Under the pieces are notes generated by a model that was not told the origin of the DNA, did not search any database, and worked only from the letters and a program-made list of their open reading frames with translations. Shown here in pieces: positions 21,066 through 30,791 of a stretch of 31,423 bases of DNA; position 1 is the first letter of the stretch; each line of letters starts with the position of its first letter. The position numbers were made by a program, and so were the translations under genes. The DNA is from Gamarada debralockiae (Eukaryota > Ascomycota > Leotiomycetes > Helotiales > Hyphodiscaceae): assembly GCA_002803225.1 (NCBI GenBank), contig NXFV01001688.1, forward strand, positions 1 to 31,423, written 5' to 3'.

Positions 21066-22716
21066 CTGTACTGTGTTGCTGCGGGAAGTACATGATCTAA
21101 CAGAGACGGGCAGCTGCAATCGTTCTAGTTTTCAATTGCTCAGTCAGTTTGAGCGAATATAACAGGGACACACGTATAAAACTGGAAGTCGCCTCCCCGT
21201 GCTAGCGGATTAATCTTCAGATGTTGTGGACTTCCATATTTGCCTGAATCGACAAGATTTCTGGTGGCGTGGCAACACGATACTATCTGCTGATTCGAAT
21301 GTTTTTAAGGTGGCAGCGTGTTGCCAGATCTTATATTTTGCTGGATATGTAGCCATCATCGGGTGCTTCCCAAATGGAGGACGACTATGTTTTGCTTAGG
21401 GTTTGATCTATACAATCGTGGAAACTACTTCTTCCTTTCTTCGTTCCTGAAGAGCCCATCGAGCCCCTTGTACATGGGTGGCTCTGGTTGAATAATATGA
21501 ACAATGAGCAAATAACCCTGCGTACAGACTAACTGCTCTACACTGTCGACAGACTATTCAGCCGCGTAGTGGTTCTCTATCCTGCTCTATTCCGGCGCTG
21601 ATATAACTACCCGTGTAAAAACTCTCCAAACGCGAACACCTACTCCTGCTTTAATCAAGGGAATCAAAGTAGAAGCTTACAGTTAGATCTGTAACCTTGA
21701 ACCTATCATGCAAGGAGGCAGTGTACTATTGTTCCCTGTTGTAGACGGCTCAACTGCGCCGGACAAATCTGCTTTCCAGCTCGCTCATGAGAGAACTTGA
21801 TGCGGCATGATGAGTTCAATGCATTGAACAAGAAGCCTTTCAAGTAGAGCTGGCAGTCTTTTAATCTTGGAATGAAGTGAATGATTCATGATCCTCTTGA
21901 TTTACAACAGCGGAGCCCTTCATCTCACGTGTAGATGTCTACGTAGCCATTTGAACAGCTTGATCCTTGAAGTGGGTCCATGTAAATAAATGGAGTAAAC
22001 CCAACAGACAAGAAAGATATCCCGAAGTTGCTCCTAAAGTCCAACCAAGTTAATGATTGAATAAACTGCCAACCAAAATGCCGACGCTACCCCTTTCCCT
22101 TAAGCGAGCCGCCCCTTTCCATCTGTATCATTTACAATAACGACTTTTTCCTAACAAAGTCACTCTCTGCTGCTGCCATCACAGTCTCACCTCACAAAAT
22201 CTCTCGAGAACAATGAACTAACGTTCAATTAGATCTTTCCCAACTTCTCAAGACCCTAAAACTTGCATGTCGATCGGAAACGGTCATGCCGTCGGTAGAA
22301 GGATGGGCTTCGCGTTAGGGAATCCAAGGAGCTCGCAAAAACCATCAATGCCCAACGTTAGCAGCTGCTTACCCAATACCCGATATGAGTAGCTGGGGCA
22401 TTGGCGGAAACAATAACATCGCTGTCATGTGAGGTCCGGGGAACATTTAGGATTGTCAACTTGAGTCAAACCGGTGGATCGAAAGGGCCTTGAGTGTAAG
22501 TATATAACCCTTCCTTGATGTGACTTGAGTGTGAGAGTGAGGCAACAAGTAGAGGGTGACTAATTCTTTTTTTTATTTTTGAGATTGAGGTCTCGTTTTT
22601 GGAAATCGTCTGAACAGCGGCGGCACTTCGCTTAGAGTGCAGGAGTTAAGGAGAGGCAAAGTGAATTGGAGAGAAATTTGCATATGTGACTTTCATTATC
22701 ATAACTATCATAGCAA
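21066..22716. other. Intergenic region between convergent genes
   Basis: About 1.65 kb with no open frame of protein character. It contains one repeat-family copy near its left end (21133-21158). Two convergent 3' untranslated regions would take up some of it; the remainder is unexplained. No tRNA was recognised. Confidence 0.45.
21133..21158. repeat. Repeat-family copy downstream of the nitrilase gene
   Basis: CAATTGCTCAGTCAGTTTGA begins at 21133 and continues GCGAAT. It shares the exact 12-mer CAGTTTGAGCGA with the palindrome upstream of the nitrilase gene (19995-20006), in the same orientation. Its left arm is more decayed. Confidence 0.65.
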
Positions 22717-25189
22717 TCATGGAGGCATCAAGAGTCCTACAACAGTCCTCACAGCGCTCAAAGGACCCTTTTCTTTGACTAACTTGTCAAAAGTCTCGGG
22801 TATCCTTTGCAAGCTTTTGCGATCGTCTTGTTTTTGCCCTGTTACTTCAAGTTAGCCAACAAGTCTTGTAGAATGTGACAAGAGGAGGAGAGAACCTACA
22901 GCTCTTTGGCAACTTTGGGCTCACAGAAATGGAGCTCTCCACCTCACCAGTCCAATCAAACCCTATCCTCCATTCGAACCTTAGTTCCACCTCATCGTTG
23001 CTCAATTCTATGGCCGTCTGTCCCATATGAGGCAGTAGTTGCCTCATTGTCCATTTGTGTTTCCTCATCTCCTCACCCTCATTTCCATCGAGACCCGTAA
23101 CATCATCCTCATTAATCTCCAGAGACCTCCTTCTTTTTCTTTTCTGCACTTTCCGTTGAAGAGACTTGGCCCTCGCTTCTGCAGTCCCAAATTCTTGCTC
23201 AACAGTGGACCAGAGCCTCGCTCTCGAGACTGACACCTCGACCCATCTTCCCATCGCCCAGCAGATTACCCCAATATCCCTATTTAAGACAGCTTCTGGG
23301 TTGGATCGCTCTCGAATGAATGTACCGAGTTCCTTCTCGGCGTTCGACGGGAGCGCTTCGATATCCAGCGAGGCGATAGAAAGTAGGGAGCTGTCGACAG
23401 TCATTGAGAGACGAGCTGAGAAAAGGCCAGATGGATGTGAAGCCTTGATCAGATGGCGTTGGAGAATGGGTCGCTCCACTTCTTGGATCGACATGTCGGG
23501 TGAAGATGATTCCGGAGGCAGGAGGGTAATGTTTGAGGTATATATCAAAGGACTGAAGGCTTGAAGGTACGGAAGAGGGCCATCCAGCGCGATGGGTAGA
23601 TGTGAGGGTATCGGCTTCTCCAAGGCAGAAAGAGAGGTAGTTTGACGCTTTCGGCGCGACGTAAAGGGTAAGAACGAATCAATAGACTTGAAGATGCTTG
23701 CCGTTTTTGATTTTGGTTCAGAAGTTGGTTCAGGGGCTGTAGAGCGAAGTAACATTTCCAGCAACTCATCGGGATTAGAAGGAGGGGTTGGTCGCAACTT
23801 CCGCGACTCATATTGTAGACGTAATCGTTCGTTCTCCTGGTTCCCGAGCACAATATCGGCCTGCAGTTGTTGGAGTTCCTTTAAGAGATCGTCACGAGTC
23901 TTCTTCTGGGACGCATGTGGGTCTTCAGGAACCAAGAACCTCAGTGATCTTCGACGCGTGACGCTATGCTGCTTTTTGGATATGGGTTGAGATTCGGGTT
24001 CTGCGGTCTTTGACCGTACCGGAGGCGAATGGTCTCGAGGTTTCAGAGGCGACGACTTGACCTTTTGAGACTTCATCCTTGCTCGTTTGCTTGGTGTATC
24101 GTGTATCCCAGTGGATGGTGTTGTGACGACCGGATCGAGGATCCCTAGTTGAGTGGGGGTTGGAGGTAATTCTGGCTCCTCAGGCTGGCTGCGATTGAAG
24201 GTCACAGGTTCTGCAGCCTGCGAAGAACGAGGAGGCCGTCTCGAACTTTCCTCCAAGTGCCGCTCCCTCTGTCGCTGAGGATGGGGAAGGACAATAGGCT
24301 GCACAGCTTCCGATGAATGTGGTTGCTCAACGATATTTGTAGGTAATTGAGGTTCTTCATGTTGTTCGAAATTGTCCGTCGAAATCTGCTCTGTGGACTG
24401 CGTGGGAACTTCATGCGTCGTAACAGGATCTGGTTCACGAGGTAGTTGAGTGTCCTTCAGAACTAGAGGCTCTACAGTTGTCGAGATTCTTGGCTCCGTA
24501 GGAGTTGTTGAAACTTTTGGCAGCGCTACTTCCGTACGACCAAGGATTTCTCCGACGGCCTCCACAGCTTGCGAAGAGACCGGCGACCTCCTCAATCCTT
24601 TCTTCTCGAAAGGGTTGACGTTATGCTCCGGCAAGTCTTGCAGCACTCCGGTATTCTGCGACCCCATAGGAGGCGACCTCCTCAAACCTCTCTTGGCGAA
24701 GGGATTGACGATCTTCTCCCGCATCTCCTCCGCGGCACCGTTCAGTTGTTCAATTGTCTCGATGCGTCTGGGCGCTTGCTTGAATGGGGATCGCGACATC
24801 CTTCTCGGCTTCGCAGATAATGCACCTCCAGATCGAGCCCTTCTGTGTCCTGAGCCCCGAGGTGTCGTTGATTCAGCTTGCGCCAATGGAGTCTGATTGC
24901 CCTCAACACTCGGTCTTGGTTCTCCTAAAGCCCTCGCAAACACATCCTGTATATCGCGGCCTCTGCTTCCTCGTCTCTCAGCACCAGCTCCCGCAGACGA
25001 AGGGCGGCGCAGCAGTTGGGGATGATGTTTCGATATGCTCGCTTTTGTCGGTGACGCGAATGAGGGTCTGCCGGACAGAGGTTGTGTGCCTTCTCTACGA
25101 ACAGGTATGCGACTTGGGGTTGTAGGCGCGTCGACAGGTACCGACGTTGTGGGCGACGTCTTGCGCCGTTTCGATGGCGTGGCATCCAT
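22717..25189 (-). CDS. Probable chromatin/kinetochore-associated protein (CENP-P/Ctf19-like, tentative)
   Basis: Two exons, 25189-22900 and 22838-22717, about 803 residues. The 61-nt intron has GTAGGT donor, GGCTAAC branch site and ACAG acceptor; frames join as Ser-Trp. The short last exon ends with RIPETFDKLVKEKGPLSAVR and a hydrophobic tail, a convincing domain end that is lost if the first frame is simply read to its stop at 22847. Residues 1 to about 430 are basic, Ser/Pro-rich and disordered, starting KRRK and carrying many SPxK/R sites. A duplicated motif VNPFxKxGLRRSP sits at 161-173 and 191-203. A coiled-coil-like stretch (DDLLKELQQLQADIVLGNQE) lies near 440-470. The C-terminal 250 residues are a mixed alpha/beta domain whose arrangement suggests RWD-type kinetochore subunits such as CENP-P/Ctf19. 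That identity rests on general resemblance and could be wrong. Confidence 0.7.
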
Positions 25190-25670
25190 TGTCGAGGCAA
25201 CCAGGGAAATTATCTGCTTTCCATGTTCTGGGGCAAAAGTTGCACTAAAGGGCCGTTGGAAAGGTACTCTCTTGAGGTAGATCGAGGAGGTGGTTTTCTG
25301 GTGTTGTCGCGTCCAGTCTAGGACACGCGACTTGAATCTTTTAGCGGGGGCCGACCAAAATACAACCTCTCAAAGCTCACGGCTTCATGAGCATTACCTT
25401 CAATTAATCTGAGCAGAATAGACATATTATTCTCTTATATATTTTACTGAATTCATAGAGTTGTTAACATTTCTGCCTCGATTACGAGACTCCTTTCTCT
25501 TGCTGAGCTGCTTTGCTGATAAACGCCGATGACGTCCGAGGTCTGCAGGACATAATTTTTTTCAAGACCGCCTTCTTAAGCCACCTCTTCCCCAAGCTCC
25601 ACATCGTTTCGATGATTCCACGATAACCCTCATTTTCTTCGATTTTACCATCTCCTCACAGACCCAAACA
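25190..25670. other. Divergent promoter region
   Basis: These 481 bp separate the minus-strand kinetochore-like gene from the plus-strand OXLD1-like gene. The last 100 bases before 25671 are pyrimidine-rich (CT tracts and CTCACAGACCCAAACA), usual for fungal leaders. No gene is visible. Confidence 0.45.
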
Positions 25671-26414
25671 ATGGAAACGAGATACCTTCTGCGCGCCTCC
25701 TCGCGAGCTCTCAAACCTCTACCCTCTCTCCCCCACCTCCGTCTTCAACACACCTCCAGCAAACCCTCCTCCCAACAAGCAAACCCAATAGGCGACTACT
25801 ACGCCTCCCTCCTCGAATTCTCCACACCCTCCATCACCTCCAAACCACCCACCACGGCCTCTCCCAGCTCCACTCCCCCAATCACCTCTTCCGACTCCGA
25901 GCAAGTCGAAGACCAGGGACCTGCTATCCTATTTTCCTCCCGGCTCTCCTCACCTCTAGAGCGCAGGAGCGAAATAAGAAAAAAGAGCACAATGATAGCG
26001 GGAGTCTGGGTACCGCCTAGACCAGACGAACCAGATAACTGCTGTATGAGCGGCTGCGTGAATTGTGTTTGGGATCGCTATAGGGATGAGATTGAGGAGT
26101 GGGCTGGGGCAAGGAGGGAGGCGGATCAGGCGCTGAGGAAGGAGAAGGCGTATCAGAGGGAAAGGAAGAGGAGGTTGGGTGGGACTAGTGGGACTGGGTT
26201 GATGCTTGGGGAGGGTGAGAAAGGCGCAAGTCATACTTTGACGAGTATGGATGATGATGGAGGAGGATCGGAGAGTAATTGGGGGACGGGACTGGATACG
26301 GAGTTTACGAGTGAGGAGCTTTTTAAGGGTATTCCGGTCGGGATTAGGGAGTTTATGAAGCAGGAAAAGAGGTTGAAGGAGAAGCATGCTAGGGAAGGGA
26401 CGAGTGGTGGGTAG
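25671..26414 (+). CDS. OXLD1-type protein with oxidoreductase-like N-terminal domain
   Basis: A single-exon frame of 247 residues. The N-terminus (METRYLLRASSRALKPLPS) is rich in Arg and Ser and lacks acidic residues after position 2, like a mitochondrial targeting sequence. Residues about 112-145 carry the hallmark VPPRPDEPDNCCMSGCVNCV followed by WDRY, with cysteines at 124, 125, 129 and 132. This is the oxidoreductase-like domain found in human OXLD1 and yeast YPL107W, and the CC-x3-C-x2-C spacing suggests metal or cofactor binding. The biochemical role of the family is not settled. The rest is charged and helical (EEWAGARREADQALRKEKAY). The gene is convergent with DPM3, and a partial duplicate of its last 20 coding bases lies in the downstream spacer. 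Confidence 0.85.
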   Translation: METRYLLRASSRALKPLPSLPHLRLQHTSSKPSSQQANPIGDYYASLLEFSTPSITSKPPTTASPSSTPPITSSDSEQVEDQGPAILFSSRLSSPLERRSEIRKKSTMIAGVWVPPRPDEPDNCCMSGCVNCVWDRYRDEIEEWAGARREADQALRKEKAYQRERKRRLGGTSGTGLMLGEGEKGASHTLTSMDDDGGGSESNWGTGLDTEFTSEELFKGIPVGIREFMKQEKRLKEKHAREGTSGG

Positions 26415-26514
26415 ATATATGGCATAGATGGTGTTGCACAAATTTTGGGAATAGACGATGATGCTCTTTTAGATGACTGGTTTATGAGACAAACATGCTA
26501 GGGAGGGGACGAGT
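26385..26514 (+). repeat. Short direct duplication at the 3' end of the OXLD1-like gene
   Basis: A 21-bp unit starting CATGCTAGGGA occurs at 26385-26405 (inside the coding sequence) and again at 26494-26514 with one mismatch. Both copies have GTTTATGA a short way upstream and a TAGAT..GCATA stretch a short way downstream, so the original duplicated segment was probably 60-100 bp and has since been edited by small deletions. Confidence 0.7.
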
Positions 26515-26735
26515 TGCAAATGGCCTTGAGAGAGAGCTTAGATGGCATATATATACCTCTGTAATGAGACCGAGACTTGGATACAAGATACCAAGTCATT
26601 CGCGGATGGTTGGTTGAGAGATTATGTGTATTATTCCCACCCAATGCCCAATGCCATGCTCCTGCCCTTCACGGGGATGATAATGTTACACGTATCTCCC
26701 TCTCATTGAGTCCAATGCATCCAACATCAGGCAAC
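26415..26735. other. Convergent 3' spacer between the OXLD1-like and DPM3 genes
   Basis: About 320 bp holding both 3' untranslated regions and the second copy of the short duplication. No gene is visible. Confidence 0.45.
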
Positions 26736-27303
26736 TTAATCAACATCCACACCCTTAGTCCTCAAATCCGCCCTCGCCATATCAATCTGCTTCATAAGCT
26801 CCGCATGCGCCTCGGGCACATCATTGAACGTGAAGACGCCGAAACCGAGTTTGAAGAGGAGGTATGCGCCAAAGGAAACGATAGCCCAGAATGGAAGCTA
26901 TTCCCCATAAATATATTAGCTAGTCATTCTTGGATGTAAGAGAAAGAGAAGAGAGATCATGTGGGTGAGTTTGGAGGTGTGGGTGGAGATGTATCTGGGG
27001 GTGTTATGTTTAAATCATAGATGTAGGCAGTGCTGTTCGGAAGTGGTGGTGCGAGTTCGTGGACGGACTCTGAGAAGTCCTCGGTGTGCTGGAAAGGGGT
27101 TTGAGGACATGACGTACGACTGGGATTATCTCGTTTGAAATGAGGGCCGGTAGAGGAATGAGCTGGAGATAGAGTGCTAGGTAGAGCTGTAATTTTGTTA
27201 GCTTGTGTTGCGTTGCCCAGAAGGGTTATCTAGGCGTGAATGGACGATTGCATACAGATGTGACGAGGAGGCCGATTGAAATGGTTTGCTGAGCTCGAGT
27301 CAT
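26736..27303 (-). CDS. dpm3: Dolichol-phosphate mannosyltransferase subunit 3 (DPM3)
   Basis: Three small exons: 27303-27256, 27186-27118 and 26897-26736, giving 92 residues, the usual DPM3 length. Introns are 69 and 220 nt (GTATGC and GTACGT donors; CTAAC and CTAAT branch-like sites). DPM3 is a small ER membrane protein that anchors and stabilises the catalytic DPM1 subunit; the complex makes dolichol-phosphate-mannose for N-glycans, O-mannosylation and GPI anchors. Seen here: two hydrophobic segments, about residues 9-30 (ISIGLLVTSLYLALYLQLIP) and 40-60 (LPFWAIVSFGAYLLFKLGFG), then the conserved cytosolic tail TFNDVPEAHAELMKQIDMAR that ends GVDVD. The exons are too short to be noticed as long open frames, so this gene is easily missed. 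Confidence 0.93.
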
Positions 27304-28286
27304 GATTGCGATTGAGTAATCCGTTGCTGAAGAGCTTGTATGTGCAAACGGAATGAGTGCTGGGTGCGCTGGTGTTACGGTGGTAAAGGAGTGTGGTTCG
27401 TAAGGAGCTTTTGCTGGCAGTGGGCTCAAAATTTGGCACGTATTCCAAACTGGCCTCAAAAGGCGCGACTAGTCACGTGTTGCTACACCAGGCTGGACGG
27501 CCATCACACGACAAGTTTTTCAGCTCAAGTTGCTCTCTCCGTTTGAACGATCAATTGTGCTAGCTTCTGTGGCATTTAAGATGGAGCTGGCAAGTTAAGA
27601 TATGAACTAGGTGTCAAATAAGCACATATGGAGGCGTAACTTCCGAGCTCTATCTTCTCAAAACTGTTTCCTCAAGCTCGAAGCTTTGATAGAAAATATC
27701 TCCAAGAACCGGGTTCATCTTCATGTCTGTGAGATCGAGCTGCTCAATAGAAACGATGCCAAGTAGGAATAGTTTAAGTGGTCAAAAGCTATTGGCATGT
27801 GGAAATTTTGTCACAGTACTCGTCAGCACAGCATTCCACATCCTTCTTCATGGCACTGCTCGAGGCAATGCTCATAATGAAAGAGATCACTCAAGGTGAG
27901 TTTGCAATCAAAAATAACGCCGATGGCGTCCCCGAAGGAAAGCCAACGATTCTTGCCGCCTCGATGTGCAATGAAGGGCTCGTATCGCAGCACTAGGTAT
28001 TCTTGAGCACCAGTGCTTCAACAAGGTAAGTATGAAGAAGAAGGAAGAAAAAGTTGAAAAGGTCGGGAAGAAGTTTGGTTCTTATAGAAATTTCAGGAGG
28101 CTTAGCGCGGGGGTTCTGACAAATTTTGCGCTAGCTTCTGATTGGCTCACCTACCGAGCGCACAAATTTCGAGTGGGAAATATACTGCCCTTAATTTTTG
28201 ACTTCATCCAAGCCCTCCCCGTTGTCAACAACTCCACGCCAAACGCCAAACGCCTCTTGACTGCAAACGTCAAGAACGCCGAAGTC
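27304..28286. other. Divergent promoter region of DPM3 and the ribosomal protein gene
   Basis: About 980 bp between two genes pointing away from each other. It contains one partial copy of the repeat core, TTTGAACGATC at 27542-27552, and an inverted CCAAT-type ATTGG at about 28141. The leader before the eL13 start contains the direct repeat ACGCCAAACGCCAAACGCC. Short plus-strand frames near 27778 and 28032 have no protein character. Confidence 0.45.
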
Positions 28287-29105
28287 ATGGCAATTAAACA
28301 CAACCAACAGATTCCTCACAACCGTACGGTCACCTACGTTTTTCCCGCTTGTATGTAGCTGCCAGAATACTGATTTGAAGGGCAGATTTCCGAAAGGATT
28401 GGCAACGACGAGTCCGAGTTCACTTCGACCAGGTAAACACGCGCAGAAGGATTACAAGATGAGGAACAAGTTCTGACAAGAAATACAGCCCGGCCGCAAG
28501 TTGAGACGCCGCAATGCTCGTCTTGCGAAGTCTGCAGCAGTCGCCCCAAAACCAATCGACAAGTTGAGACCCATCGTTCGATGCCCAACCATCAAATACA
28601 ACCGCCGTGTTCGTGCTGGACGTGGCTTCACCCTGGCTGAGTTGAAGGTATGGAAGATCAGGGTATAGGGTTCCAAAGCAATGGGTCTGACAAAATGCAG
28701 GAAGCTGGTATCCCCCGCAAGCTCGCACCCACCATCGGTATCTCTGTCGACTCCCGCCGCCAAAACCTCTCCACCGAATCCCTCGCCGCCAACGTCGCCC
28801 GCCTAAAGGCCTACCAATCCCGCCTGATCCTCTTCCCCCGCAAGCCTGGCCAACACAAGAAGGGTGATGCATCCAAGGAGGAGGTTTCTGGTGCCAAGAA
28901 CTTGGTCAGCAGCGTCAAGCACAGTCTACCCATCATCCACGCCAACACCGAGATCAAGGAGATCAAGAAGAGCGAAATGCCCGAGGCTGTTGAGGGTGGT
29001 GCTTACAGAAAGTTGAGAGAAGCAAGAAGCGAGGCGAGAAACATTGGCAAGCGTGAGAAGCGGGCGAGGGAGAAGGCTGATGAGGCCGCTGCTGCTAAGA
29101 AATAG
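28287..29105 (+). CDS. rpl13: 60S ribosomal protein eL13
   Basis: Four exons: 28287-28323, 28386-28432, 28489-28647 and 28701-29105, giving 215 residues, normal for eL13. Introns are 62, 56 and 53 nt with GT donors and CAG acceptors, and every junction keeps the frame. eL13 is a structural protein of the large cytosolic ribosomal subunit. The translation starts [20 protein letters not shown], continues with [29 protein letters not shown] and [19 protein letters not shown], and ends with a Lys/Ala-rich helix, all characteristic of the family. Several short introns near the 5' end are usual for fungal ribosomal protein genes. The first coding exon is only 37 nt, so the start is missed unless splicing is considered. 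Confidence 0.96.
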
Positions 29106-30791
29106 ATGGCATGGTTTGCTCATGGGTCTTTGTTTCTACGTCGGTTAAGCTGGATGGGTGAGGGTTACATTGGCAACTTTGAAGGATTGCTTAGGTGTAC
29201 TCTCATGAATGCAAACGGCTTGCACATCTACTGGGTTCCTGGGTGAAGACGTGCTGCAAGCGTGAGCTAACATATTACTTGGTACCGTGGAAGTCGATGG
29301 CTTTGAGATTCCTCGTTCAAGCTCATTAAGCGATTTATATTTTGACATACCCCAATGGATACTACCCGTTCAAGTGATCTGGATGACTTTGCAAAGTTCC
29401 TCAACCAAGGAAGTGTTCACCGTGCTCTTGTGCCTTTCTGGCTTCGAGACGGGGGAACACGCTGCTTGTTTCTTTGCCTTTGGGTACTGCCACTCGCGAC
29501 AATACGTTCTCGTGGGATCGCTTCATGAGCTGTGACCCAGAAGCGTTCACTTCGAATGGGTGATTGTTAATTGGACCTTTGCAAATTCATAGAGGATATC
29601 CAGAAGTGCTTCATTCACTTTTCGTCTTCGTTTCAATTGTTATTGTCATTCCGCTCTCGTCTTGCGGTAGAGCTTGTCATCGTCATTATCGTTCTCTCTC
29701 GTCCTCCTGTCGAAAACATATGCGTTGGAGAGTGCTAGCGTGCTAGCAATGACATATCAGATCTGATTCTTGAAGAAGAAACTCTATTGCGCAATGGGTC
29801 AACGCGAAGAAGGGGGACCATGACTCCGAGGACATTCAATCCAGAAACACGCTTCACATGTTTGTTGGAGAGAAAACGTAAATAGTTGGTGGGAGGAAGG
29901 AGATTTTATACGCCAGGAACAGCTAGCGCTCACCTTTTTAACGACATAGTTCTGATATTCCGATTCTTTCTGTGGCACTTGCGCCGAGAAAGTCCATCCC
30001 GGATGTCAGATCTGACCAAGATGTGTCTTTGTTACTGTTTTTTCTTTTGATTCGAAAGTCTCAAAGCCATGCTTCGTTGGGATTTTGCTACTATTTACGA
30101 TATTTCAAGATTGCGGATCCATTGCTCTACACAGGCCAAGAAGTTTATGCTCTCAAAACCAGTTCCTACGTATGATGTTGTACAAATATGTCGGCGTTTT
30201 GGTCGTAAGGAGGGCAACTTCAACATTCATTTTCGAGATCTTAGCCCAAAATATCTCCCTTGAGGTATTGTTGCGTAAATGCCGTCACGTGGCTGCGCAC
30301 AAGATCTACGTATTACGAGTGCCAAGGCGTCTCGCTGCGCGCTCCGCATTATCGGGCTGCTGGCCGAATTTGCTTGAAATGCTGCGTTTGAATGAAATTT
30401 TGGGTCCTGTCGTACGTTTGCGTCAATCAAAATTTGATATATCCGAGATGCTTTACATTAATCTGTTTCTCTGATTGCACAGACATCGAGGTCCGATCTA
30501 CCACTGTCACATACTGTATTATCCTTATCCCTACACTGACTGAAGCTTAAATCGACTTCTCGCTCGAATCGACGGCTAAAGTCAAAGTTATTACAGGGTA
30601 GAAAGGTTTCCTCGTTAGGGATAGTAAATGAACCTTCTAGAACATTCTGTAGTTAGAAAAGATCCGGTGTTTATCAGCAGGTTTCCGGTATAGCGATGTA
30701 TCCCACCCACCCTATATAAACATCAGCTCCCCGAAGCCTCTCTCTATCAAAGTTATTAAAATTATATATATTAAATACTTAACTACTTATA
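29106..30791. other. Intergenic region without a supported gene
   Basis: About 1.7 kb between the eL13 stop and the ankyrin-protein stop. Only short frames without protein character are present. A TATATAAA-like site lies at about 30713 on the plus strand, and the last 40 bases before 30791 are very A/T-rich. No RNA gene was recognised. Confidence 0.45.
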
